Of a DNA stretch of 64,000 nucleotides, positions 45,302 through 56,745 are shown piece after piece. Every line of letters begins with the position of its first letter. The stretch's first letter is position 1. Made by a program: the position numbers and the translations under genes. The stretch comes from Oenanthe sinensis (Eukaryota; Streptophyta; Magnoliopsida; Apiales; Apiaceae). Location of the stretch: assembly GCA_028671895.1 (NCBI GenBank), contig CM053806.1, positions 18,735,001 through 18,799,000 on the forward strand, read 5' to 3'. The notes beneath the pieces are model-generated. The model was not told where the DNA came from. It searched no databases and saw nothing but the letters and a program-made list of their open reading frames with translations.

Positions 45302-45812
45302 TGTTACCTAGTAAATAGACTATTATAGAAGGGGGTTGAATATTATAGTATCAAACAATCGATTCTAGAACACAAGTATATAAAAGATGAACTGTTTATA
45401 TTAAATTTTAACAAACTTAATACAAAACTCTCTCAAGAAACCAGATGTTCTTAAGAGCTTCTAGGTTATCAGAATAATATAAACATGAACGATACATCAA
45501 TGTAAACCTAATTCTGTGTTTATATAGTACAAAGCTACCTATCTAATTACATCAAAGATAATAATTAATAAAAATAAATATACGATTTTCATCATTATCT
45601 TCCTAAAAGATAACTTCAAATGAGGTAATTGTATTCCACACAATCACTTCCTTTTCAGTCTTCAATCATCTCCTGATTTATCAATTTTCAACAGTCAAAC
45701 TCTGATCAGCATAAACTCTGTCGGTCAACAAACTCTGATTGAGTAAACCCTGATGACGTCAGATAAATTCTGTCTGATAAACTCTGGCATCTTTAGTTCT
45801 TTATATCTAACA
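45302..45812 (-). repeat. Element C 5' LTR
   Basis: 511 bp with ends TGTTACCTAG...ATATCTAACA. The TATA box is at 45519-45526 in sense. AAACTCTGA-type words are at 45696-45787, with TGACGTCA at 45754-45761. Homologous to both LTRs of A. Confidence 0.88.
45696..45787 (-). promoter_or_regulatory. AAACTCTGA cluster with TGACGTCA in element C LTR
   Basis: Copies or near-copies CAAACTCTGATC, TAAACTCTGTC, CAAACTCTGATT, TAAACCCTGATG, TAAATTCTGTC and TAAACTCTGG lie in 92 bp upstream (in sense) of the TATA box, with TGACGTCA embedded. Same layout as element A. Confidence 0.62.
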
Positions 45813-45817
45813 AGAAG

Positions 45818-47005
45818 TATTTGTCTAAAATTGTTACTCAACACTGGAAGAAGTTCATTAATATGTTCAAGCGTCAATGAAAAATAAAGAAGTAATATCT
45901 CAGAAGAATTAATAAGATACAGAAAATTTTAAGTGGCTACTACACGAAGATTCCAGAAGAAGAAAACACAAGAGAAAAAATATAAAGCAAAAGAAGGACA
46001 GAGGACCATAGCTTAATTAAAAGTTAAAAGGTGGATAATCTTTATTATAATATGACACAAATGAACCAGACAGTGCATTTGTGTGTCAACTAAATTAATA
46101 AATATTCATCATCTAGCTTAAGTGGTTTTATGACAGAAGGCAAAGAAAAGACGGAAAGACTTCGAAGTTGACAACAAGGTTATACAAGTCAAGATAGTAT
46201 TTTAATTCTACTATCAAAAGTAAATAATTATTTAATTAAATTAATTCAAGTTAAATTTAATTTAATTTATAAATTATTTAATTAAAGTAAGTAGAATTAA
46301 TTTATTATAAAAGATATGACTTGGTATGACTTTTAATATTGTCTAAAAGACTTATTAAAAATTCATACCAAATTATTTGGTAAAAGTCATACCGAATTAG
46401 TATGAAAAAGTCATACTGAGCTACTCTAGAAATGTCATACCGAATTCTCTATGAAAATTCATACAAAGCCATGAAGAAGAAAGTCATACCGACCAAAGGA
46501 AGAAGGTCATATCGAGTTGCTTTGAAAAAGTCATACCGACTTTTTAAAATGTCATACATGGGTTATTTGAAAATTCATACATGAGCAAAAAATGTCATAC
46601 AAACTTAAATAAAGTCTGAAAAATATTCTGTTCTAGAAAGTCATACAAGCTTTAGAAATCTTCTATAAATATGAGGTGACCACTTCATTATTTGTGTTAG
46701 TTAAAAACATTTAAATTCAGAAATTTGTATGTATTGTAATATTCACAGATTTCTGTGCAAATTTGAAATATAATTGTTAAACCAGGACAATTCATATCAA
46801 AATCATTCTAAACATTTAAACAGTTATATAAACTTTCATCTTATTAATTTTGTAATACTTTTCAAGTTAAAATTATATATTTTCTTGAACAGTAATTCAT
46901 TAAAATTAATATTTCGTGATTAATTAAAATAATATTTTTAAATCCAAAATTCCACTATTAATTATAGATATTGTATTCATCCCCTATACAATATCAGGGA
47001 TAACA
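45818..47005 (+). repeat. Element F 5' LTR (left end missing)
   Basis: LTR-like DNA ending ATATCAGGGATAACA at 47005, followed by a primer-site-like sequence. It has a TATA box (TATAAATA, 46664-46671) and a dense TCATAC motif array upstream. The conserved block around TTCATTAATATGTTCAAG (45842-45880) is found in the first 200 bp of related LTRs here, so roughly the first 140 bp are lost at the junction with element C. Confidence 0.6.
46314..46650 (+). promoter_or_regulatory. TCATACCGA motif array in element F LTR
   Basis: About twelve direct copies of (A/T)GTCATACCGA or ATTCATAC-type words (core TCATAC, one as TCATATC) occur, with two or three inverted GTATGA words, within about 340 bp that ends 14-20 bp before the TATA box at 46664. 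Spacing is 15-40 bp with unrelated filler. No other family in the window has this word. Confidence 0.65.
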
Positions 47006-47007
47006 AT

Positions 47008-47020
47008 TTACATCAGAGCT
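47008..47020 (+). other. Element F primer-binding site (mutated)
   Basis: TTACATCAGAGCTGG, a few bases after the LTR end, keeps the ATCAGAGC core of the tRNA-Met site. Confidence 0.6.
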
Positions 47021-47201
47021 GGTTGATATTTTTAATATCAGATCCAAACCAAATATTCCGCAACTCATACAGATCTCAAAAATTATTTTTTATTCAAAAT
47101 ATTTTTTACCAAAAAATTATTTTTGATCAGAAATTATTTTAAGTCAAGAATTATTTTGAAACACTTAATTTTTAATCTTATTTAAAGATGAGTATATAAA
47201 A

Positions 47202-47876
47202 GTGAAGAACATTAAAATACTACAATTTGATAAAGATCACTATAATTTGTGGAAGCACAAGATGCTACTATTCATTAAGATTGTCAATCCTAAGTATGCA
47301 TTAATTCTGGCCAATGACATTGAACCTCCAATAATAGTTATTCTTGAGCACGAGGTAGATGGGGTTGTAAATCCTCATAGATAGTTTCCAAAAAGTCTGG
47401 ATGACTACACGAATGAAGAAAAGGAAGATGTATCCCTGAATAACAATCTCAAACTAATATTGATAGAATTCCTAGACTACGTCATGTACAATCACGTGGT
47501 TAATTGTAAAAATGCCAATCAAATCTGGGATACAGTAGAGATAATAAATGAAGGGACTGAAGAAGTCAAAGAGAATAGACTAGAGATCCTAACCTCCCAA
47601 TACGAGCAATTTAGATACAACCCTGGTGAGGGTATCTCTGAGGTGTTTCAGAGATTGAATAAACTGATAAATGAGCTCAACCTCAATGAGAAATATTACC
47701 AGAATCAGAATGTCAACAAGAAGTTTTTATTAACCTTGCTAGAGCATCTAAAACATAGGATCGCAGCCATGTGGGAATTTAGAGACATGAAAGAGGTAAC
47801 CCTAGAGAGATTCTACGGAGTTTTGAAGACCTATAAGTTGGAACATGTTGGTAAGATTACGAAGCCGTATGAATAG
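47202..47876 (+). pseudogene. Element F gag fragment
   Basis: The frame reads ILQFDKDHYNLWKHKMLLFI, a stop at 47381-47383, then FLDYVMYNHVVNCKNANQIW, EILTSQYEQFRYNPGEGISE and FLLTLLEHLKHRIAAMWEFR. This is the Copia capsid (UBN2-type) domain, Sirevirus-like. The expected ATG at 47188 is out of frame, and no zinc knuckle, protease or polymerase follows; the sequence turns directly into LTR-like DNA after 47880. It is therefore a truncated, inactive gag. Confidence 0.7.
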
Positions 47877-47884
47877 TAATCGTG

Positions 47885-48702
47885 ATAACTCAACACTAGA
47901 ACATGACAGGTAAATAATACTACGCCTACATAGAAATCAGGAAGAAATGAAGACAAGGCAGATTTGGTGAATCAAGACATTAGAAGAAGTTTTGAAATCT
48001 ACTACAGGTCATTGAGAGAAGTACATTAATATGTTCATGCCTCAGTGAAGAATAATGTGTAAAGACTTTCAGGGTTTCAGAAGTGTTGAAGGTTCAGTAT
48101 AGAAGTGCCACTAGAAGATTTCAGTGTACCAGCATTGATTGAAAATAGACAGTGTTCGAAGCATAGGAATCTAGAAGGGTAAAGACAAAGGATTAAGAAG
48201 ACAGTTGCAGTCTTGGAGTTATACTCACTGAAAGAAGTTCATTTATATGTTCAAGCATCAGTGAAGAACAGAGAATGAAGTATTCAAGATTGTGGTAATA
48301 ATGGGGACATTTTCTAAGTACCAGAAAAGGTTCCAGTGAAAGTACTGTGTTTATTGACAGTTAGTGTTCGAAGCAATGAAGTTGCTGCAAACTTAACAAT
48401 GTACGTGAGGATATAATACGAAGACCTAGATCGAAGTTAGTCGTCTGTGAACCAGACTAGTTGCACAAGGCGTCAGCAGTTTGTGAAAGAAATCTGAGTA
48501 TTAACTATAGAAGAATTGTTAAGTTGAAAAACGTACTTGGAAAGAACGGTTATTTATTAAGGTACGAAAAGTGATTTGTAGAGGCTACAGCCAAACAACT
48601 AACAGCCAAACAGCTAAAAAGATCAAAGGGTGCAGGGTGTAAAGTGTCACAACCTTGGTACGAAAAGTGAAAGTTTCTGAACTACAGTCGAAAGCATATG
48701 GG
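47885..48702 (+). repeat. LTR-derived segment related to elements E and F
   Basis: It contains two diverged copies of the block with CATTAATATGTTCA (48008-48050) or CATTTATATGTTCA (48226-48266), each followed by CAGTGAAGAA. It also has the block GTCGTCTGTGAACCAGACTAG (about 48440), seen in the E LTRs as GTCATCTGTGAACCAGACCAG. It looks like U3 parts of one or two LTRs fused behind the gag fragment. Exact ends are unresolved. No gene. Confidence 0.5.
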
Positions 48703-49995
48703 TGTAAAGCATAATGGAACATAGTATGTAATACAGTAATGATAACTCAACAGAACAAGAAAGATACATTAATAATATTAATGTGAAGCACATGAATCCA
48801 TGAGGATAATCAATCAGAAGATAATCATACACTACTTCACAGCATTAAGGGTTGAAGCATCTAAAGCGTCAATGAAAGAAGTTCATTAATATGTTCAAGC
48901 CACAGTGATAAATAAAAGATCAGAAGCGGAATCAAGACAGTGAAGTAGAGCATGTATGAGAATCAGGATTACAGTGAAAGAAATAAGGGAACAGTTTTAG
49001 AAATGTTAACTGACATTAATTGCAAGTGAAAATAACTCCAATCAATGTTAGTCATCTGTGAACCAGACCAGTGCACTAGGCGTCAGCACAACAAGAGATG
49101 AATTGATTCTACATAATCAAGGAAACAGTTAACTACGAGAAGAACTGATGACTGATAAAGAAATAATTATAAAGAATAATTTAAAGATATTTCTAAAATC
49201 AAGTCAAGTTAAAGTCAAGGGAAAGTCAAAGGTTGTTCAATGAAGAAATGGCCCCTTGGAAATTCAATGAAGAAATTGCCCATTGGAAATTCAATGAAGA
49301 AATCGCCCATTGGACTTTGCTTGAAATCGTCCATTGGACTTTGCTTGAAAATCGCCCATTGGACTTTGCATGAAATCGCCCATTGGACTTGGTTGCTTGA
49401 AATCGCCCATTATAGAAATCGCCCAATGAACTTTACTTGAAATCGCCCATTGGACTTGGTTGCTTGAAATGGCCCATTGAAGCCCCATTGAACTTTGCTT
49501 GAAATCACCCAATGGCTTCTTCAAAGGTCAAAATCGCCCAATGGTGTCTTCAAAGGTCAAAATCGCCCAATAGGCGTATCACAATTCAAAATCGCCTACT
49601 AGAATAAACTACTACTTGAATCGCCCATAAGACATTCCCTTGTGCAAGCATGCATTATAAATACAACTCATTCAATTCAGAATGATGTGTGAGAGAATTT
49701 GCATTCATTTCCATCAACAACCTACGAGGAGCATTCAAAGCCATAAACACCCAGATTGTATTTTATTGAATCGAATTAATTGTAATTCATTGTAGCTAAT
49801 AATTTATTTGATTAGAGTCTAGCATCTCAGGGATTTATTAATATACCAATATTTCCCCGAATTGTTTGTGGTAGTCTGTCTCTCTATACTCATATCTCAA
49901 GAACACAAACACACGAATAATAATCCGTATTTAAATTTAAAAAACTACTAACATCATATTCAACCCCCCATTCTATGATGATTTAGGACCTAACA
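48703..49995 (+). repeat. Element E 5' LTR
   Basis: 1,293 bp. It contains the shared block at 48868-48908, the GTGAACCAGACCAG block near 49055, a dense CGCCCATTGGA array (49240-49630) and TATAAATA at 49656-49663. The internal region starts ATTGCAGAAGG, where ATTGG of the primer site would be expected, so the deletion breakpoint lies within the primer site. Confidence 0.82.
49240..49630 (+). promoter_or_regulatory. CGCCCATTGGA (CCAAT-box-like) array in element E 5' LTR
   Basis: About sixteen variants of AAATCGCCCATTGGACTT occur in about 390 bp, ending 25 bp before the TATA box. Most contain ATTGG or CCAAT. CCAAT/ATTGG is the core site of the NF-Y factor, so the array could be a multi-site NF-Y enhancer. 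Several overlapping open frames on both strands here (for example MGDFKQ repeats) are products of the repeat and not genes. Confidence 0.65.
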
Positions 49996-49996
49996 A

Positions 49997-52900
49997 TTGC
50001 AGAAGGAAGATCAGCAACCACATCAGGCCGAGGCTCATAATCAACAATTACTAGAAAAAGAAATCTCAGTTGATGAAGAGATGCATATGAATGATCCAGT
50101 ATACAGTCCTGGACAACTAAAAGAAGCGGAAGCAGAATCTACTGATCCACTACTTGGAAATATAGGTTTTAATCTAAACACTCTTCTGGATCCTGAATTT
50201 ATCGATTTCTTAGATAATCCACAACCACAAACATCTCACACACAAAAGCCCCCAGCGGCTTTAGGATAGAGCTATGAACTTGGCCACCAACCAGTTCTAA
50301 CACATGCTCTAGATCAACAAACATTATCCCCTAATCCTCAAACACCTAAAAGAAAAGCACCTGAAGAGAGTGAGGGAGTTAGTGCCTTCAGTTCACCAAA
50401 TAAGGATGGTACAATTGTTGAACCCCAAGTAGCTCTGCCTCCTCATAAAAGGAGAATTATTCATTTTGAACCAGATGCAACTACTGACCTTAAAACAATT
50501 TCTTTCCAACCTTCAGACGGTCAGTCAATGGCCACTTTGAATGCAAAAATAGATTTAACTCTGAAAGGTGCATTTCACAATGTAGAATTAACGGAAATTG
50601 TAACTACTTCAGTAATATCACTTGCATCGGTAGATCCAATGCAAGTAATGCCTTCATAGGCTTTAGGGGGCAACACAGACTCTCAAGAGCCATGCATTAC
50701 ATTGTCTAATGTGGTGACCCCCCAGACTTAACACCTCTAGGTCCTGAAAAGGACAATTTCCCTCCCCATATGGGTGAAGAGGAAAGGCAACCGCTCTTTA
50801 GAGGGAGTCGGGACTCCATTAAGGGAGTAACTACGTCAGTAGCAGTTCCACCTAAGGTAGATCCTGTTGTGGACATACCTTCGATGGCTTTAGCTGGTAC
50901 CATTGATTCTCCACATCAACCAATCATTACAGAATCAAAGGTGGTGACCACACTGGATCTAATTCTTCCAATTCCTGATACAGGAGATCTCCCCACCCTA
51001 AGTGGGTCGGCGGAGAGGCAACCTCCCCATAGAAGGGGAAGGGGTTACCGGTAAAATATTTCTTGGAATGACCTATCTCTGGCAGATATGGCTCCACTAG
51101 GCGATAAAGTAATTACTGAGCCTGGTGATAAGTTAGTGCTTCGGCATGATAAATCAAAAAATCCTCTTCTAGGTAATTCTCCACTTGGTGGTGATTCGGA
51201 TAAACCTAATGAACTAAGTGTGAAGAATTCTCTAGACACTGCTGTTGCCATAGGAGCTCAACAAGAGAGGAGCGAAACAATAACAGTGAAACTGAGTGAT
51301 CATTCTTCCCCAATACCCAAACGGCCGAGAGTGAGTGTCGAGGGCCAAGATCAAACAGAATGAATAAGAGGTGAGACACATAGTATCCCACTAGACACCA
51401 CACACTCTGAACACACAAATGCATAAAGCCAAATGGTTTTATACCTAGTGGCTAAATTCAATGGGATGCAATGAACAATTGATCATCTACTCGCAATACA
51501 AATGAATCAACAACAACTTATTGATGCTCAACAACAAGAGATCAAAGAAATGAAAGCTCTAATCAATAAATTATTGTCTCAGAAAGTAACAGATGTTGCT
51601 CCTCTTCTTCAATTTTAGAGGCTAACCCAACTGAGGTGGAGAAAGTAGAATAAGAAAAAGCTGAAGCTGATGCAATGATACTAGAGTATACAGCTAAGGG
51701 AGAATCTGATTTCTTCTACAGGCCTGATGCAAGAATATTAGAAGAAGGAGAGATAGATGAACCCTATGTACCACTAGAAAAAGTTGTTGAAGAAGAGGCA
51801 AGAGGTGTTCATGAAGAAGATGAGTTTATTGTTGAATTTGCATTGTCAAGTTATTGCTTATTTAGTGGTGTTGATGAAATTGTTTCTCAAAAATTCAAAG
51901 ATTATCAAGATATGCTAAAAATGAAGCTAGTTAGAGTGAGAAGGGCTAAATTGAGAAGAGACAGAGAAAATAATGCTCTCACAAAAGAAGTCTCAGAATG
52001 GGATGAAGCTAGAGAGTTATTCCAGAAAAAGGATCTAAGCCTGAATGAATGTCAGGACAAATATTCACTTGAAAAAATAAGAGAGATGAGAAGATTATTT
52101 CCAGATATTCACACATTCAATGAGAAGCTCAGTGATGAAGTGTCAAATGTGTCTATAAGTACTCAGAAGAATGGATGGACTATGTACATAAACTTCTCTT
52201 CTATGGGATCAAGGGTTCTGACAACAAAAAACTTTGACAAGCTGAACATAGTGGAGTTGCATGTGCTAATGAGAAAGGTTATCAGAGGAGGGAACAAAGT
52301 GAATGAACTAAGGAGAAGCAGAATTCAAGATAAATTGAATGAGATCAGTGTTGAAGCTTTTCTGGAACATCCAGTAGTCAAATATTACAAACCTACAACC
52401 CTACACAACATGACCTTGACAGATGAAAGTTTAGAGAGATGTCATCTTGAGCATATGAAGTTCGTCGAAGGAAGACTAAGATATAAAGTCAATAGAACTA
52501 TCTTAGATCAAAGTGCAACTGAATTAATCTATGCATTTAGGTTAAATTGAGCAATTGCAATTTCCAAGACATATCTCAAGGATGTTGAAAGATGTTATTT
52601 ATGGCCTGTAATGGTGAAGAATGTTGATGACATAGAAAGTCCTGAGATAGTGAAAGATTCAGAACCCTACATAAAGCATGAAAATGGAAAAATGTGGTTC
52701 AAGTTTAAGAAAAGGAAAGGAGGCAGATCTAAGATTGAAGTCAAAGACTTTGTTGAAAACAACTCAAATGCCATCAGATTAGCGCTGTCAATTATCAAAA
52801 GGTCAACTTGTAAAAGTGACAAACTTGCCTTAGCAGAAGCCACTTAAGCTCTGATAACCAGAAAAATGTCAGAAAAGGTGAATGATACAGATCGAGTATA

Positions 52901-53165
52901 GGGAAATCCAAAAAGAATCACCATATTTGTATTCTCACAAAAGACATCTCTGGAGTTTAAAGGAATTGCATCAATCAACAACACTGCTTATCTTGAAGAG
53001 TTACTGAAGAAACTTGAAGATCCACCTCCAAGAAACACTCTAGAATTTGAAACAAGGGATGTGGTGAGAAACAGGTTGAAGGAAAAAGAAGAACTCAAGA
53101 AACTCTATCAAGAAAGACAGAAGAAGAAGGAGGAGGAATCAGGTCAACAAAGTATAAATCAATAG
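49997..53165 (+). pseudogene. Element E third-ORF remnant
   Basis: Open pieces are 49997-50269 continuing past a stop to 50659 (acidic, Gln/Pro-rich, with KRKAPEESEG and HKRRIIHFEP), then 51675-52550, 52611-52847 and on to a TAG at 53163-53165 in one frame with a few stops. The middle contains a charged coiled-coil-like stretch (KMKLVRVRRAKLRRDRENN). The C-terminal part has KMWFKFKKRKGGRSKIEVKD and a Lys/Glu-rich tail (KKLYQERQKKKEEE). Its position directly before the PPT matches the third ORFs of A-C, but clear sequence identity is not visible to me. Function unknown. Confidence 0.55.
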
Positions 53166-53349
53166 ATTAAATATTCCGGCTAGAGGAACAAGAAGCTTTG
53201 TACTTATGAATCTGTAGAAATCTGGAACATGTTTATTCAATCTAGAATGTAATTAATATTATTTTCAGTCTTTCTGCACTTTACTTTTTCTTGTATAGTC
53301 AGTTGAGTTATCCTCTTAAAGGATTTGCTTGTCCAACTCTAATAAACAA

Positions 53350-53360
53350 ATATGGGGAGA
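53350..53360 (+). other. Element E polypurine tract
   Basis: ATATGGGGAGA lies immediately before T and the 3' LTR start. The related element F has AATAGGGGAGA at 56734-56744. Confidence 0.8.
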
Positions 53361-53361
53361 T

Positions 53362-56244
53362 TGTAAAGCATAATGGAACATAGTATGTAATACAGTAATG
53401 ATAACTCAACAGAACAAGAAAGACAAATTAATAATATTAATGTGAAGTACAGGAATCCACGAGGATAATCAATCAGAAGATATTCATACACTACTTAACA
53501 GCATTAAGAGCTGAAGCATCAGAAGCATCAATGAAATAAGTTCATTAATATGTTCAAGCCTCAGTGATGAACAAAAGATCAGAAGTAATTCAGAATCAAG
53601 ACAGTGAAGTAGAGCAAGTATGAGAATCAGGATTCTAGTGAAAGAAATAAGGGAACATTTTTAGAAATGTTAATTGACATTAATTGCAAGTGAAGATAAC
53701 TCCAATCAGTGTTAGTCATCTGTGAACCAGACCAGTGCACTAGACGTCAATACAAGAAGAGAAGAATTGATTCTACATAATCAAGGAAATAGTTAACTAC
53801 GAGAAGAACTGAAGACTGTGTTAGTGTAGGTGCCCTAGAGGCAATACAATGTTTCCTTTAATAAACCTTTATGTCATTTGATTATTCAATAAACGTATTT
53901 ATTATGACTTTAATTACTGCGATATATTTGTTAGCATAATAAATGTCCTTAGAATCATGATACACGTTATATAGTTTAAGTACATGACTTGAACTTGAGA
54001 TTATATAATATATCATATTCTTAAATATCCCTAGTCGAGTATTATTATTATAGGACAATAATAATACATAAATAGACTAGTATGTTGTTTGACAGATAAC
54101 CATATCTCATTGGTTATAAGTATGGGGATACTAAAGTCAATGCATAGGTACATGTAGGAGTACATGGTACTGGACAGACCCACAGTGAGATTCTTCATGT
54201 TTAATAAAGTCATAAGAAAGACTCACAGTGATAATGGTGTAATGATCCTCTGACTTGAGATCATTATATTTCTATACGAGGATTAATATACTCTGACTAC
54301 ATTAAAAGTTACCTTTGACCGGGTGATGATAAAAGTGGACATCGGGTATATCATGAGTCGTATGAGAAATATGAATGATAGATAAAGGATTTAACCCTCC
54401 TATAATTATGAGAGATATTATTGGCCTCTTGATTGAGTGAGACTATAAAATGCATGGCCGTGCTCAAATAATGATTTGTTTTTCCATAGTCTACTCATGG
54501 ATCAAGTAAACCCGGATTAAATGTTGAAGAGGATGACTAAACACATGCCTCGAGTTTAATCTATAATATATTTGGTTAAAGGGATTATATTACACGGAAA
54601 CATTAATCATGAAAGGTTTTATCAAATCACGATTTAATTATTGTTTAATTGGATAGCAATGATGTATTACTAGATACCGCTCATTGTTTATAATTTTATT
54701 GGAGAATAAAATTATTGCTAATTAAATAATAGCCTATAGGGTCACACACATAGAGCACCTAGTGGAATAGTTAATTTAAATTATAGATTTAAATTAATTG
54801 ATGATTATTTGAATTTTATTATATTAATTAAGTGAGACTTAATTAATTAAAATAATATAAATTCGAATTTGAATAATTGTATTTCTGCCAATAATAATTA
54901 AGTGTGACTTAGTTATTAATTAAATAATAAAAGCATGTTTTATTATTTAATCCTACGCCTACATGGGTTAGGTTTTGCTGAAAAGGCCCATTAACCAATC
55001 ATTATAAATAGATAATGATAGGTTAAATGAATGGTACGTTTTATATGATAAAACCCTAGAGGCAGAGCAAGGAGGCAGCAAAGGCAGTCATTCGAATTCA
55101 TCAAAGGAGGCTAGTACATCCATCCCGTGATCAAGATCGTGAGACGTTCTTGAAGGTGCTCGTGTGGATACCATAGAGGTGCTTTCGAGAGGAAGACACA
55201 AAATCGTGATAGCAAGGATCTCCGTTGAGTTCGTGAAAGTCAGGACAAGAATAGGTATGATTCTGTTTACCATAATCCGTCAAGTCTTATACATGATCCT
55301 GCGTTAGGGTTCCGATTTTTTTTTGTTATTTTTACGTTTATCCGCTGCGTTTTATGCCTCGGAACCCAACAGACTGATAAAGAAATAATTACAAAAAATA
55401 ATTTAAAAGTATTTCTGAAATCAAGTCAATTCAAAGTCAAGGCAAGTCAAAGGTTGTTCAATGAAGAAATCGCCCCTTAAAAATTCAATGAAGAAATCGT
55501 CCATTGAAAATTCAATGAAGAAATCGCCCATTGCACTTTGCTTGAAATTTCCCATTGGACTTTGCTTGAAATCGTCTATTGGACTTTGCTTGAAAATCAC
55601 CTATTGGACTTTGCTTGAAATCGCCCATTGGACTTGGTTGCTTGAAATCGCCCATTGAAGAAGTCTCCCATTGAACTTTACTTGAAATCGCCCATTGGAC
55701 TTAGTTGCTTGAAATCGCCCATTGAAGAAATCGCCTATTGAACTTTGCTTGAAATCGCCTAATGGTTTCTTCAAAGGTAAAAATTGCCCAATGGTGTCTT
55801 CAAAGGTCAAAATCATCCAATAGGCTCATCATAGTTCAAAATCACCTAGTAGAATAAACTACTACTTGAATCGCCATAAGACATTCTCTTGTGCAAGTCT
55901 GCACTATAAATACAACTCATTCAATTCAGAATGAAGTGTGAGAGGATTTGTATTCATTTCCATCAACAACCTACGAGGAGCTTTCAAAGTCATAAACACC
56001 CAGATAGTATTTTGTTGAATCGAATTGATTGTAATTCATTGTAGCTAATCTTTTATTTGATTAGAGTGTAGCACCTCAGGGATTTATTAATATACCAATA
56101 TTTTCCCGAATTGTTTGTGGTTGTCTGTCTCTCTATACTCATATCTCAAGAACACAAACACACGAATAATAATCCGTATTCAAATTTGAAAAACTACCAA
56201 CATCATATTCAACCCCCCTTTCTATGATGATTTAAGACCTAACA
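53362..56244 (+). repeat. Element E 3' LTR, interrupted by a solo LTR
   Basis: The left part 53362-53818 and right part 55377-56244 align to the 5' LTR. The interruption is the Angela-type solo LTR 53819-55371 plus one TSD copy (55372-55376). The motif array is at 55449-55875 and the TATA box at 55905-55912. Confidence 0.82.
53819..55371 (+). repeat. Solo LTR of an Angela-type Copia element
   Basis: 1,553 bp with ends TGTTAGTGTAGG...GGAACCCAACA, flanked by perfect 5-bp TSD GACTG (53814-53818 and 55372-55376). No internal region is present, so it formed by recombination between two LTRs. A CCAAT word and TATAAATA (55003-55010) mark the promoter. It is collinear with the 3' LTR of element D over all 1,438 bp visible there, and I noticed one difference (A at 54027, G at 62771). 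Confidence 0.93.
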
Positions 56245-56745
56245 ATGGTAGATTCAAGAAAAAGATATCTTATACTTGAAAGGAGTTTTCAGTAGAGGAT
56301 TCCTCATCCAAGGGGGATACAGAAAAGAAAAGAGAAGACACTTCCATTATTCATCTAAATGGGAGAAGAAGAATCACATTATCAGGGGAAGAACATTACT
56401 TGAGTTATGTTTTATGTTATATTGAAGATTTTTCCAGGAATTTTGATTCTTATGAAGCTCTGTTTATGATAAGTTCTTTGAAGTTCAAGATATGAAGGAT
56501 TTTGAAGAAAAGAAAGCTCAAACATAGTGGAATGAAGATGATATCTATTGAAGATGTTTTCAATGCTAAAGGAACAATCATTTTTTTCATTTTTCTGTAA
56601 TTTATAGAAACATGGAAATGTATTATATGATCCAGAACTCAAGTAGTATTATTTACAAGTCTAGGGCAATTATGTTTTCTTGTAGTTAGTTGACTTATCA
56701 TCTAGGGATTTACTTTTTAATCTCTAACAAACAAATAGGGGAGAT
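56245..56745 (+). pseudogene. Element F 3' internal end
   Basis: A third-ORF-like tail (KKREDTSIIHLNGRRRITLS) and an untranslated stretch that resembles the E sequence before its 3' LTR (TTTTCTTGTA, AGTTGACTTATC, AACAAACAAATAGGGGAGA). It ends with the polypurine tract at 56736-56744. It flanks element E and fits the right half of the element that E disrupted. Confidence 0.5.

Larger units (their letters stand above)
37603..45812 (-). mobile_element. Element C: truncated Sirevirus-like Copia, family of A
   Basis: A minus-strand element with a 5' LTR (45302-45812), an intact tRNA-Met primer site, gag and pol remnants, and part of the third ORF. The 3' end is missing: homology to A stops at about 37603, in the middle of the third ORF, with no 3' LTR. 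The pol/third-ORF junction carries a deletion with a tandem-copy scar (about 39660-39785). The left flank contains AGAAG (37598-37602), identical to the five bases after the 5' LTR (45813-45817), which may be chance. By eye C is slightly less decayed than A (the 3' two-thirds of the IN core and RT are still open). Confidence 0.8.
48703..56244 (+). mobile_element. Element E: LTR pair around a third-ORF remnant only
   Basis: 5' LTR 48703-49995 and 3' LTR 53362-56244 (about 1,325 bp once the nested solo LTR and its TSD copy are removed) start TGTAAAGCATAATGG and end GACCTAACA. Flanks are ATGGG and ATGGT, a likely TSD with one change. The internal part (3,366 bp) has a polypurine tract but no primer site, gag, protease, integrase or RT. 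Only a third-ORF-like reading frame remains. This is a non-autonomous deletion derivative. Confidence 0.8.

Noticed and set aside
49226..49524. Overlapping frames encoding MGDFKQ- or KSPIG-like repeat peptides on both strands in the E LTRs (also 55461-55816)
   Set aside because: They are translations of the CGCCCATTGGA array and have no conserved start, length or frame.
49240..49630. CRISPR-like array (regular repeats with spacers)
   Set aside because: Repeats are short and degenerate, spacing is irregular, it lies inside a plant LTR, and no cas genes are present.
54031..54213. Minus-strand frame repeated at 62775-62957 as a conserved small gene
   Set aside because: The identity simply reflects the two nearly identical Angela LTRs.
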